A stretch of DNA of 27,444 nt from JBDNJM01 sp041687755 (GCA_041687755.1 JBDNJM010000179.1:1-27444); one strand, 5' to 3'. Numbered from the stretch's first letter, positions 7,681 to 16,511 are shown. The notes: generated by a model not told the origin, from the sequence alone. Translations and numbers: made by a program.

Positions 7681-8606
7681 GTGAGAATCTCGACGCCGTC
7701 GGGGCCGATGTACAGGGTGTGCTCGGTCTGCGCGACCATCACATCGTCTTCCTCAACCAGCGGCGGGTAGCGCATAAGCGCCCCCTGCTTGGCGAGCTTC
7801 GAAATCGCTTCTTCGACCTTGTCCGTGTCCAGGTGACGGAAGTAGCGCCGAGCGATCGGCAGGCCACGCCATTCCTGGATCGCGCGCAGCACGTCCTTGT
7901 CGAGACCTTTTGCGCGGGTCGGGGGCTTCACCAGCATGAAGACCTCCGCGCGGCCCTTCTCGCGGATGTAGCCGCGACCGTTGCAGGCGAAGGGCTCGAT
8001 GGCGACGACCTGCCCGGTGCGCAGGCGACCGCCGCCGCGCTCCGCGTAGGAGGGGATCTGCGGGGCGGTGTGGACCTTCCAACGGCCCAGGCCGTGGCCG
8101 GTCAGGTTGCGCACGGGCTCGAAGCCCGCGGCGGTGATGGTGCGCTCGACGACGGCGCCGATCTCTCCGACGGCCACGCCGTCGTCGGCGAGGGCGATCG
8201 CCGCTGCGAGAGCGTCCGATGACGCCTTGATCAGCGGCGCCCAGCGACCGTCGGTCGAGAGGTCCACCGTGCAGGCGGTGTCGGCGATATAGCCGTCGAC
8301 GTGGACGCCCATGTCGACCTTGACGCAGTCGCCCTCCTCGTAGACCTGCTCGTCATCCGGCGCCGAGCAGTAGTGCGCGGCGCAGGAGTTGCGGCTGGTC
8401 TGGGCGGGGAACGCCGGCTGGGCGCCGCGCTCGCGAATCGTCCCCTCGATGGTCTCGAGGATGTCGCGCAGGCGTACGCCGGGTTTAATGGCGCCGCGCG
8501 CCCACTCGCGGCACTCGGCCGCGATGCGTCCAGCCTCTCGGCTGCATTTGAGTGCATGTTCATCCACGGGGCGGCCACCATAGTGTCCAGGGCGCTTGAC
8601 GGCCAC
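7671..8606 (-). CDS. map: Methionine aminopeptidase, type II-like
   Basis: The 311-residue enzyme removes the initiator methionine from nascent proteins using two metal ions. All five ligands of the pita-bread fold are visible: Asp98 (CVKVDMG), Asp109 (GYIADTA), His171 (NLTGHGLGRWKVH), Glu204 (VVAIEPF) and Glu295 (AQTEHTLY), plus substrate-pocket His78. The LTGHG.GRW..H motif and a ~60-residue helical insertion between Glu204 and Glu295 (DVLRAIQEWRGLPIARRYF region) mark the type II class, usual in archaea and eukaryotes, not the ~250-residue type I of most bacteria. Start is GTG at 8606, preceded by GGCGGGGA; no ATG lies nearby in frame. It is monocistronic as far as can be seen, with a repeat-associated hairpin at its stop codon. 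Confidence 0.92.
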   Translation of the reverse strand: MAVKRPGHYGGRPVDEHALKCSREAGRIAAECREWARGAIKPGVRLRDILETIEGTIRERGAQPAFPAQTSRNSCAAHYCSAPDDEQVYEEGDCVKVDMGVHVDGYIADTACTVDLSTDGRWAPLIKASSDALAAAIALADDGVAVGEIGAVVERTITAAGFEPVRNLTGHGLGRWKVHTAPQIPSYAERGGGRLRTGQVVAIEPFACNGRGYIREKGRAEVFMLVKPPTRAKGLDKDVLRAIQEWRGLPIARRYFRHLDTDKVEEAISKLAKQGALMRYPPLVEEDDVMVAQTEHTLYIGPDGVEILTAA

Positions 8607-8682
8607 AGGTTGAGTCCCCGCCCAGGGATCGCGGGGGCCTCACGGGTTGCGCCAGGCCCGCTCCACAGCGGACCTTGGGGCG

Positions 8683-9084
8683 GTGAAGCCCTCTGACAAA
8701 ACGCCTGGCCCGCGCCTCGTGACCGCCCTCCTGGCGGCTGGCCTGGCCGCCGCCTGCGTCGAGACCCGAACGGAGGGCCCGGCCTCGGGTCCGCCCGATG
8801 TCGTCGTGTCGACGCCTGCCGCCACCTTCGAGGCCTCTGCCGTCGGCAGGACCGTCGGCCGCGTCATCCGCTTCGAGCCGACGGATCCGACCGTCGGTCC
8901 CTGGTTCAGCGTGCGCGACGCCTACGACCGGGAGCTCGGGATGATCGACGCCGTCGGTCGGGCCTGGCGCTATCGACCCCACCAGCTTGAGTCGGAGCTG
9001 CTCGGAGCCGGCACCGTCAACCAAGGAGTAGCCCGGATCTTGGGCGAAGCGGCCGTCGAGCTGGCAGAGACCCCGCCGCACTGA
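8683..9084 (+). CDS. Small hypothetical lipoprotein
   Basis: From GTG at 8683 (after TTGGGGCG) the protein is 133 residues. It begins MKPSDKTPGPRLVTALLAAG and reaches a lipobox-like LAAAC with Cys25, consistent with a signal peptide cleaved by lipoprotein signal peptidase. The mature part contains RTVGRVIRFEPTDPTVGPWF and SVRDAYDRELGMIDAVGRAW, a short beta-containing domain I cannot assign. The gene is divergent from the aminopeptidase, 76 bases apart, and precedes the kinase gene by 294 bases in which I see no gene. The upstream ATG at 8647 would put twelve extra polar residues before the signal and is less likely. Outer-membrane or periplasmic location is inferred. Confidence 0.6.
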   Translation: MKPSDKTPGPRLVTALLAAGLAAACVETRTEGPASGPPDVVVSTPAATFEASAVGRTVGRVIRFEPTDPTVGPWFSVRDAYDRELGMIDAVGRAWRYRPHQLESELLGAGTVNQGVARILGEAAVELAETPPH

Positions 9085-9378
9085 CGGCGACGGACCCAGT
9101 TCCGCTCCGCTCGCGCGCCCGGCTCGGAGACGCCGGCGCGAAGGAAGCTGCTATTGAGCGCCGCTCGCCCGGCCTCGCGGGGCGCGGCTGGGGCAGCTTG
9201 GGACGACCTGGGACCCTCCAGCGGGTCCAAGCCTTCAGATACCTCAGGCCGGAAGCCCAAGGCTGGCGATGAGGTGGGTGCTAGACCCTGGTCGGTGCGC
9301 TCCCTTACGTCGGGAGCACGGGACACGGGGCTGCTGCGACCGGCTTTGGCCCCATCCCCATAGTGCTTCCGCACAACC

Positions 9379-10305
9379 ATGATCCGGCTTGAAACAGGCG
9401 AGACCATCGGTAGCTACAAGATCACCGAGTTCATCGCCCGAGGTGGGTTCGCCTGCATCTACCTGGCAGAGGACCCCAAGGGCGGCAAAGTCGCCCTGAA
9501 GATCGGCGACGTCGCCGGCGGTGGACGGTATCTGACCCGCTGTCTCGAAGTCACCAACCGCCGCTCTCCAGACTGGATCAGTCCGGACGAGACCCCCGGC
9601 GAAGCAATCTTCTTCCGCAACGACGGCGTGCGCGTGGACTTTCTCGACCTCACCGAAATTGATCAGCTGCTGACTTGCGAGGCCGAGCTCCTCGGCAACA
9701 CCAAGAGCCAGAACCTGATCCGCGTGCACGGCACCGTCCAGCACGAAGGCCGCCCGGTCGTCGTCATGGACTACGTCCGCGGCAAGACCCTGCGCGAGAA
9801 GATCCGAGCGCTCGAGGGCATCCGCCTCAACTGGTTCCTGTCAATCGTGCGCGCGCTCCAGCGGCTCGACAAAAACTCTGAGTTCGGCTACCACGGCGAT
9901 CTGAAGCCCGAGAACATCCTCGTCAAGCCCTCCGGCTCGGTGTTGATGATCGATCCCGCCTGCCGCGACGACACGCGCGGCCTGATCTCGACGACCCCGC
10001 ACTACAACCCGCTGTTGCTGCGCAACCAGAAGGCGGACGTGATGGGCATCGGCGTGATGCTGTACGAGATCCTGACGGGCACGCTGCCCTTCGACGACGT
10101 CCCGTGGCAGTACGCCGGCCAAGAGCAAGGCGGTGAAGTCGAGCGCCTGAGCCTCTCCTTCTTCCTGTCTTACCCGCCGCCGAAGGAGCTCAACCCGAAC
10201 ACCCCGGACGCGCTGGCGAATATCGTCTACCGCAGCCTGACGGTTCCGGACTACGGACTGCCCGAACTCGAGCTCGACCTGGTCGACTTCCTGCGCAAGC
10301 AGTAG
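9379..10305 (+). CDS. Hanks-type protein kinase, divergent
   Basis: The 308-residue product is a stand-alone kinase domain. The glycine loop is IARGGFACIYLAED (19-32), with Lys41 in VALKIG as the ATP-anchoring lysine. The catalytic loop is YHGDLKPENIL with Asp174, Lys176 and Asn179 intact; HGD replaces HRD. The magnesium motif is DPA (Asp192) rather than DFG. The activation segment STTPHYNPLL is short and lacks a clear APE. KADVMGIGVMLYEILTGTLPF gives the conserved helix-F aspartate and glycine. About 60 extra residues (GGGRYLTRCLEVTNRRSPDW onwards) sit between Lys41 and the region expected for helix C. No membrane segment or sensor domain is present, unlike most PknB-type kinases. It is likely an active but atypical soluble kinase; substrates unknown. 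Confidence 0.85.
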   Translation: MIRLETGETIGSYKITEFIARGGFACIYLAEDPKGGKVALKIGDVAGGGRYLTRCLEVTNRRSPDWISPDETPGEAIFFRNDGVRVDFLDLTEIDQLLTCEAELLGNTKSQNLIRVHGTVQHEGRPVVVMDYVRGKTLREKIRALEGIRLNWFLSIVRALQRLDKNSEFGYHGDLKPENILVKPSGSVLMIDPACRDDTRGLISTTPHYNPLLLRNQKADVMGIGVMLYEILTGTLPFDDVPWQYAGQEQGGEVERLSLSFFLSYPPPKELNPNTPDALANIVYRSLTVPDYGLPELELDLVDFLRKQ

Positions 10306-10312
10306 CTCGACC

Positions 10313-10327
10313 GAGCGCTGAGCGCTC
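10313..10327 (+). terminator. Short hairpin after kinase gene
   Basis: GAGCGC and GCGCTC flank a three-base loop, starting eight bases after the kinase TAG. No T-tract follows. It is a weak terminator candidate and could be chance in GC-rich sequence. Confidence 0.25.
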
Positions 10328-10501
10328 CGGGCCCCGACGCCCGCCCTGAAGCTCCTGCAGCCGTCCTTCGAGACGCCTGCGGGAGCTGTTCGATTCTGGA
10401 GCTGCGCCCGAGCGGCGCGGGCAGGCGAACCGAGCACGCCGCCTGGCCCCCAGCCACTCTGGACCCCCACGAGATCCGCTCGGCGAACGACGCTGCACGG
10501 C

Positions 10502-12069
10502 GTGCCCCCCCCGTCTCACCAAGACCGCCTATCTGCGCGGGCGCCAGTGCCCCCTGCGCCTCTGGCTCTGGGGCCAGGGCGTCTCCGAGGGCGAGCCGGG
10601 GCAGGCAGAACACGGGCGCGACACGCAGCACGAGGCGGCCGCTGTCGAGGCGCTCGACCAGGAGCTGTTCCCGGACGGGCACGCAGCCCTCTCCCCCGCC
10701 GGGGGGCCGATGCCGGGCCTCGGTGCGGAGATCGAACGCACCCGCACAGCACTCAACGATCCCGCGATTCGCGTCCTGTTCCAGGCCCACCTCGCCGACG
10801 CGCAGCGGCTCGCGGTCGTGGACATCCTCGCGCGACGGCGACGGCTGGCGCGTGATCGAGGTCAAGGCGTCCACCAGCGTGAAGGCTCTGCACGTGCACG
10901 ACCTCGCCTTCCAATGGGGCGTGGCCGAAGCCCTCGGGCTCAAGGTGCGCAGCGCCGCCGTGGTGCACCTGCGCCGGGAGGCGGTGCGCGGCGAAGAGCC
11001 GCTGGCGGCGGAGGAGTTGCTGCTCGTCGAAGACGTGACTTCCGCAGTGTGCGATGCGCTGCCCGGGACGCGAGCCGACGCGTCGCGCCTGCTCAAGGTG
11101 CTCGCCTCCGAGCAGCCCCCCCGAGGTGCGTCCTGGCCCCCATTGTAAGGGACCTGGCGGACCGAGCGAACTCCGGCGCGTCAGCACCTGCGGTCACCTG
11201 CGACCGAGCGGCGCCTGCCGCTCGAAGCTGCCGAAGGCCTGGGCCTGGAAGCTGCCCGGCCTGCGCCGGGGCCCCAAGTTCGAGGCTGTCCGGGCGCTCG
11301 ACTCCCAGGACTTGGCGGACATCGACCTGAACGCGTGCGCTTGGACTCCCGCGCAGCGCGCGACCGTCATTGCCGCTCGGACCGGGCGCCCCGTCGTCGA
11401 CCGGGACGGTCTGCGGCGCTGGCTGAATACGCTGAGCTTCCCGGTGGCCTACGTCGACTTCGAGTTCGACACGGGCGTCGCCATCCCGCGCTTCCCCGGC
11501 GTGCGTCCCTACGAGAGACTCCCGTTCCAGTGGTCAATACACGTCCAGTCGGAGCCCGGCGGCGAACTCCTGGAGAGCGCGCCGTTCCTGCACCTCACCG
11601 ACGACGACCCGCGCGAGCTGTTCCTCCGGAGCCTCCTCGACGCCTTGCCCGCGTCCGGCTCGATCGTCGCCCACTCGGTGGCGGCGGAAAAGGGCGATTT
11701 GGCTCAGTACGAGCAGCCGACCTGGCTCGGCGGGCGCTACCGCCGGGCCGTGCGGCGGCTCGCCAATCGCTGGGCGGACACCATCGCCCTGACGCGGCCG
11801 CACTTCGCGCACCCCGACTGCGACGGCAGCTGGTCGCTCAAGGCCCTCGCGCCGGCGATCCTGGGGCGGGCGTACGAGGACCTGGAGCTGCGCGACGGCA
11901 TGGCGGCGGTGCGCGCGTGGCGTCGAGCCGTCGACGGTGACGCCGCCCCGGCCGAGCGTTCCGCGCTGCTGGCCGACTGCGGGCGCGACACGGAGCTGCT
12001 CCACGAAATCGTCGAGGCGCTGCGCGCCCAGGTGGAGAACCGGCGCGAGCTGAGCGACCCACCCCCTAG
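10502..12069 (+). pseudogene. DUF2779/RecB-like nuclease gene, broken by single-base frameshifts
   Basis: Three reading frames must be joined to recover one protein. Segment 1 starts at GTG 10502; after removing one C from the C8 run at 10505-10512 it reads PPRLTKTAYLRGRQCPLRLW, the usual start of this family. Segment 2 begins near 10833 after a missing base: VDILAR then DGDGWRVIEVKAST, a PD-(D/E)xK-type Asp...Glu-x-Lys core. Segment 3 starts at the C7 run 11116-11122 (C6 restores frame): PPEVRPGPHC, then the DUF2779 exonuclease-like domain with YVDFEFDTGVAIPRFPGVRP, FQWSIHVQ, AHSVAAEKGDL, ADTIALTRPHF and DCGRDTELLHEIVEAL. The third frame has no stop until 12211, inside the next gene; one extra C at 12062-12066 would give a TAG at 12067-12069, the end used here. 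Two sites are C homopolymers, so sequencing error is as likely as real decay. Family role is poorly known; a nuclease is inferred. Confidence 0.75.
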
Positions 12070-12078
12070 GATCGAGCC

Positions 12079-12552
12079 ATGCAAACCGACGCGATCCTCA
12101 CTCAGTGGCGCAAGCTCTCCGCGCTGCCCGGAGGCAAGCGCCTGTTCTCGAGCCTGCTCGGCCGGATCGTGCCCTACTCCGGATCGATCGGCGCGCGCGT
12201 CGAGACCCTAGAGCCGGGCTTTGCCCGAATGGTGCTGAAGGAGCGGCGCGCCGTCCGCAACCACTTGCGCTCCGTCCACGCCGTCGCCCTCACCAACCTC
12301 GGCGAGCTGTCGAGCGGCCTCGCCATGCTGACCGGACTCCCGCCCGGCATGCGCGGCATCGTCGTCCGGCTGACCACCGAGTACTTCGAGAAGGCCCGCG
12401 GCGTGCTCACCGCCGAATGCCGCTGCGAAGTTGAAGCCTCCACGCAGGAGCGCGAACTCGACGTGTCCGCTTCGATCTCCAACTCGGACGGCCGCGAGGT
12501 CGCCCGCGTCACGGCGCGCTGGAAGGTAGGCCCCACGCCCGCGAGGGCTTGA
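12079..12552 (+). CDS. Hotdog-fold thioesterase-like protein (DUF4442)
   Basis: The 157-residue product has the length and pattern of DUF4442 hotdog proteins: PYSGSIGARVETLEPGFARM strand, then VRNHLRSVHAVALTNLGELS, where the RNH and H..A..N.GE residues form the expected active-site helix, then MRGIVVRLTTEYFEKARGVL and a final strand REVARVTARWKV. Related proteins hydrolyse or bind acyl-CoA or acyl-carrier thioesters in the cytosol. It starts at ATG 12079 with a weak AGGA nine bases upstream, directly after the nuclease remnant. Its TGA lies five bases before the next gene's ATG, suggesting co-expression with the flavin enzyme. The specific substrate cannot be told. Confidence 0.8.
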   Translation: MQTDAILTQWRKLSALPGGKRLFSSLLGRIVPYSGSIGARVETLEPGFARMVLKERRAVRNHLRSVHAVALTNLGELSSGLAMLTGLPPGMRGIVVRLTTEYFEKARGVLTAECRCEVEASTQERELDVSASISNSDGREVARVTARWKVGPTPARA

Positions 12553-12557
12553 TTCCC

Positions 12558-13529
12558 ATGCAGAACGAATTCACCGAGCACGCCGGTATCGACGTCCCCC
12601 TCATCTGCGGGGCCATGTACCCGTGCAGCAACATCGAGCTGATCGCCGCGGTGTCGGCCGCGGGCGGGCTTGGCGTCGTGCAGCCGCTCTCGATGATCCA
12701 CGTCCACGGCACCGACCTGCGCGAGGGCCTGCGCAAGATTCGAGAGACGACGCCCAACCCGATCGGGTTCAACGCCATCGTCGAGAAGACCGCCAAGCCC
12801 TACGAGAAGCGCATGCGCGCCTGGGTCGCCATCGCGATCGAGGAGGGCGTCCGGTTCTTCATTACGGCCCTCGGCAACCCGCGCTGGGTCGTCGATGCGG
12901 TGCACGAGGCCGGCGGGGTCGTCTACCACGACGTCACGGAGCGCAAGTGGGCCGAGAAGGCGCTAACCGAGGGCGTCGACGGCCTGATCTGCGTCAACTC
13001 GGGAGCGGGCGGGCACGCCGGCACGCGCGAGCCCGGTGCGCTCTTCGAGGAACTGGCCCCGCTCGGCGTCCCGCTCGTCTGCGCGGGCGGCGTCGGAGAT
13101 CCGGCGCGCTTTCGCGCCATGCTTGACCTCGGCTACCAGGGCGTGCAGGCAGGCACGCGCTTCATCGCGACGCACGAGTGCAAGGTCCACCCCGACTACC
13201 GCACAGCCGTCGTCGACGCGACCGAGGACGAGATCGTGCTGACCAACAAACTCTCGGGCGTGCCCTGCTCCGTGATCGAGACCGAGGACATCCGCCAGCT
13301 CGGACCCGACGCTGGCCCGCTCGCCTCGAAGCTGCTGCGCCACCCGCGCACGAAGCACTGGATGCGGCTGTGGTACGCGCTGCGCTCCCTGCGACGCCTC
13401 AAGAAGTCCTCCCAGGAGGGCTTGGGCAACAAGGACGTTTGGCAGGCCGGCAAGAGCGTCGGCGGGGTGGTCGAGGTCTTGGGAGCCGGGGACGTCGTGC
13501 GCAGCTTCGCCGACGCCCTCGCGCCCTGA
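12558..13529 (+). CDS. Nitronate monooxygenase-like FMN protein
   Basis: The 323-residue TIM-barrel protein belongs to the 2-nitropropane dioxygenase/nitronate monooxygenase superfamily. Visible signatures are PLICGAMYPCSNIELIAAVS at the barrel start, AAGGLGVVQPLS, the FMN-phosphate loops CVNSGAGGHAG and CAGGVGDPARF, and GYQGVQAGTRFIAT near the C-terminal side. It probably binds FMN and oxidises a nitronate or related enoyl-type substrate; some relatives are enoyl-ACP reductases (FabK), so pairing with a thioesterase-like gene could hint at acyl metabolism. ATG 12558 was chosen over an in-frame TTG at 12549 that overlaps the previous stop; GAGGG lies upstream. The C-terminal ~60 residues (RTKHWMRLWYALRSLRRLKK) are basic. 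Confidence 0.82.
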   Translation: MQNEFTEHAGIDVPLICGAMYPCSNIELIAAVSAAGGLGVVQPLSMIHVHGTDLREGLRKIRETTPNPIGFNAIVEKTAKPYEKRMRAWVAIAIEEGVRFFITALGNPRWVVDAVHEAGGVVYHDVTERKWAEKALTEGVDGLICVNSGAGGHAGTREPGALFEELAPLGVPLVCAGGVGDPARFRAMLDLGYQGVQAGTRFIATHECKVHPDYRTAVVDATEDEIVLTNKLSGVPCSVIETEDIRQLGPDAGPLASKLLRHPRTKHWMRLWYALRSLRRLKKSSQEGLGNKDVWQAGKSVGGVVEVLGAGDVVRSFADALAP

Positions 13530-14018
13530 GGGCGGACTCCCTGAGCCGACAGGCAAGGCGCCGCGAAGCCCGGGGCACCGGCGCCAAGGAGCAGGGCCTT
13601 GGGGCGCCGGGCGGGGTTCCGCTCGCGGATTCCGCTGGAGCGTCACCCTCTGGGGCGGCCAGCGCGCCCCCCTGTCCGGCCTCCCGCCGGGGCATGGCCC
13701 CGCGTCCGCCACAGGCCCGGGCGGCGGCTCCAGCCGCGGACACAAGCGACTCCAAGCAAGCCACTTGCGCCCGCTTCGGGCACGAGGGGCGGTCAGCGAG
13801 GCCCGCTCTACCGGCCCCATGGCCCAGGCCCCCCCCCGGAGTCCCACCCGCAGCATGCACCCGTCCAGCGGAGGAGACTTGGGCCCCGGCGCCCGGCAGC
13901 ACTCCCGAAACGTCCATCCAGGCGAACCGCTGGGGCCCAGGCCCCGTCCAACGGTGCTCCCCAGGACCACCCCGCCCGCCGCACCCCGCGCGCCGCTCCC
14001 GACCCCTCCAGATCTCCC
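13530..14018. other. Intergenic, no gene recognised
   Basis: About 490 GC-rich bases between the flavoprotein and carboxypeptidase genes. The carboxypeptidase frame is open back to 13599, but translation there is Arg/Pro/Gly-rich with no signal peptide, so I treat it as non-coding. CGCCC-TGA-GGGCG forms a 5-bp hairpin around the preceding stop codon. No promoter consensus, repeat or RNA gene was recognised. Confidence 0.5.
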
Positions 14019-16511
14019 ATGATTGCCCCGCTCCTGACCGCAGTCACCGCCGCCGCGGCCCTCCAAGCCCCCGCACCCCAGGTGGAGGGACCGACCGTGG
14101 CCCCGCGCCCGGCCCGAATCCAAATCCCCGCGGCCGAGCTCGCCGGTCTGGACGACGCCACGCGCGCCCAGCTGGACCTCGACATCATCTACCGCGACCA
14201 GGCCAGCGGCGATGTGCAGGTCCTCGCCGTGCCCACCGAGCGCGCCCTGCTCGTCGCCGCCGGCGTCGAGCACTCCGTGATCCACGCGGACGAGCGCGCC
14301 TTCTACGCCCAGCGCGCGGCCAACGCCCCGGCCCTCGCCCTGGGCGCGGGCAGCCTAGGCGCCACGCTCACGCCGCCCTACGGCTCCGGCTCGATGGGCG
14401 GCTACTACACGTACAGCCAGATCGTCTCGGTCCTCGACCAGCTCAGCGCGAGCTTCCCCGGACAGGTGTCCGCCAAGCAGTCGATCGGCCAGACGCTCCA
14501 GGGCCGCGACATCTGGGCCTTCAAGATCTCGGACAACCCCGGCACCGACGAGAATGAGCCCGAGGTGCGCTTCGACTCCCTGCACCACTCGCGCGAGCCC
14601 CAGGGCTTCGCGACCTCCCTGTGGTTTGCGCTCTGGATGCTCGATAACTACGGGACGGATCCGCTCGCGACCTACCTCGTCGACGAGCGCGAGATTTGGT
14701 TCGTGCCGGTCGTGAACGCCGACGGCTACGCCTACAACCAGCTGACCGACCCGAACGGCGGCGGGCTGTGGCGCAAGAACCGGCGCAACAACGGCGGCGG
14801 CGACTTCGGCGTTGACCTGAACCGCAACTACCCCTTCCAGTGGGGCTACGACGATTCGGGCTCGAGCCCGTTCGCGTTCTCGGAGACCTACCGCGGCACG
14901 TCCCCGGCCTCCGAGCCCGAAACCCAGGCGATGACGCAGTTCATCCAGGACCGCAACTTCGCGTCGGCGCTGTCGGTCCACACGTTCTCGAACCTTTGGC
15001 TGCACCCCTTCGGCTACGACTTCGTGCTGCCCACGAACATCAACGAGTACCTCGAGGTCAGCGCGCTGCAGACCGAGGTCAACAACTACGCCGTCGGCTC
15101 GCCGCCGCAGATCCTCTACACGGCCAATGGCGGCACCGTCGACTACGAGCAGGACCAAACCGACACGTTCTCCTGGACGCCGGAGATCGGCTCCCAGTCG
15201 GACGGCTTCTGGCCCTCCCCGACCCGCATCGTTCCGCTGGCCGAGGAGAACCTGCTCGCGTTCCAGCGCACGGCACTCCTGGGCGGGGCCTGGGTCCGTA
15301 TCGACGACACGACCATCGCGGACCTCGGCGACGGCGACGGCAACTACGAGGCGGGCGAAGCCGTCGAGTTCACCATCGCGCTGCGCAACAGCGGACGCGA
15401 CGCGTCGGGCGCCGTGACGCTTGAGCTGCTCACGAGTTCGCCCGCGGCGACCGTCACCTCCGGGCTGGTTGGCCTCGGCTCGATCGCCTCCTTCGCCGAC
15501 GGCGGCAACGCGGGCCAACCGCTGTCCTTGACCATCGCGGGCAATGCGACCGAGGGCACCTCCATCCCCTACAGCCTGCGCGTCTCGTACGAGGGCTTGG
15601 TCCAGGACATCCCTGGTTCGATCTCGGTCGGTGAGGAGCGCCTGCTGCTGCGCGACAACGCCAACACCGACTTCGGTTGGACCATCGGCCTCCCCAGCGA
15701 CACCGCCAACACCGGCAACTGGGAGCTCGCGGTGCCGATCGGCACGGACAACAACGGCGAAGACGTCGCCCCCGGCCTGGACGCCAGCGCCGGCGCGAAC
15801 GGCCAAGCCTTCGTCACCGGCAACGGTGGCGGATCGGGCGGCAACGACGACGTGGACGACGGGCTCACCACCTTGATCAGCCCGCGCATCGACCTGACGG
15901 ACTTCCCCGGCGCGCTCCTCGGGTACTCGCGCTGGTTCGCTATCCAGAGTCAGATCGACGACACCTTCGAGATCTCCGTCTCGAACGACGATGGCCAGTC
16001 GTGGACTCCGCTGGAGTCCGTCGCCGGCAACCAGAATAGCTGGACGGACGTGAGCTTCACGATCCAGGACACGCTGCCGCTGACCGACGCGATGCGCCTG
16101 CGCTTCATCGCCCAGGACGACCCCAACAACTCGCTGCTCGAGGCGGCCATCGACGACCTCGAGGTGCGCGGGTTCGGCTCGGCGCCGCGGATCGTGCGCT
16201 ACGGCGACGCGGAGGTCGGTGACAGCGTGGGACTCGGTTTTTCGGGCGAGCCCAACGCCCTCGTGCTCCTGTACGTCGCGGGCCAACCGAGCTCCCTGAT
16301 CCTGCCGGGCCTGATCGGCACGATCGAGCTGGACGTCACCCAGACGAAGCTCGTCACGACCCAGATCCTGGGCAACGGCGGCCGGCTCCTGCTCGACTCC
16401 CCCATCCCCCAGAACCCCGCGCTCACCGGCGCGACGTTCTTCCTGCAGGGGATTCAGGCGGCGGGCGGACTGCTGGAGCTGACCAACAGCATCGAGCTGA
16501 CCTTCGAGTAG
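14019..16511 (+). CDS. Secreted M14 zinc carboxypeptidase with planctomycete-type C-terminal domain
   Basis: From ATG 14019 the product has 830 residues and a short hydrophobic leader, MIAPLLTAVTAAAALQAPAP, consistent with export. The M14 domain (about 125-420) has the zinc ligands His190 and Glu193 in LHHSREPQG and His321 in LSVHTFSNLW, the substrate-binding VNADGY and DLNRNYPFQWG motifs, and the catalytic Glu389 in FSWTPEIG. It should cleave C-terminal residues from peptides outside the cytoplasm. Downstream are a CARDB-like beta domain (DGNYEAGEAVEFTIALRNSG), a jelly-roll-like domain with SQIDDTFEISVSNDDGQSW, and a final ~110 residues (GEPNALVLLYVAGQPSS to the end) resembling a C-terminal module of planctomycete secreted proteins. 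It is monocistronic and ends at a strong terminator. Confidence 0.92.
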   Translation: MIAPLLTAVTAAAALQAPAPQVEGPTVAPRPARIQIPAAELAGLDDATRAQLDLDIIYRDQASGDVQVLAVPTERALLVAAGVEHSVIHADERAFYAQRAANAPALALGAGSLGATLTPPYGSGSMGGYYTYSQIVSVLDQLSASFPGQVSAKQSIGQTLQGRDIWAFKISDNPGTDENEPEVRFDSLHHSREPQGFATSLWFALWMLDNYGTDPLATYLVDEREIWFVPVVNADGYAYNQLTDPNGGGLWRKNRRNNGGGDFGVDLNRNYPFQWGYDDSGSSPFAFSETYRGTSPASEPETQAMTQFIQDRNFASALSVHTFSNLWLHPFGYDFVLPTNINEYLEVSALQTEVNNYAVGSPPQILYTANGGTVDYEQDQTDTFSWTPEIGSQSDGFWPSPTRIVPLAEENLLAFQRTALLGGAWVRIDDTTIADLGDGDGNYEAGEAVEFTIALRNSGRDASGAVTLELLTSSPAATVTSGLVGLGSIASFADGGNAGQPLSLTIAGNATEGTSIPYSLRVSYEGLVQDIPGSISVGEERLLLRDNANTDFGWTIGLPSDTANTGNWELAVPIGTDNNGEDVAPGLDASAGANGQAFVTGNGGGSGGNDDVDDGLTTLISPRIDLTDFPGALLGYSRWFAIQSQIDDTFEISVSNDDGQSWTPLESVAGNQNSWTDVSFTIQDTLPLTDAMRLRFIAQDDPNNSLLEAAIDDLEVRGFGSAPRIVRYGDAEVGDSVGLGFSGEPNALVLLYVAGQPSSLILPGLIGTIELDVTQTKLVTTQILGNGGRLLLDSPIPQNPALTGATFFLQGIQAAGGLLELTNSIELTFE

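Noticed and set aside
13599..14018. N-terminal extension of the carboxypeptidase frame
   Set aside because: The extension is low-complexity Pro/Arg/Gly sequence and would bury the signal peptide that begins at ATG 14019.
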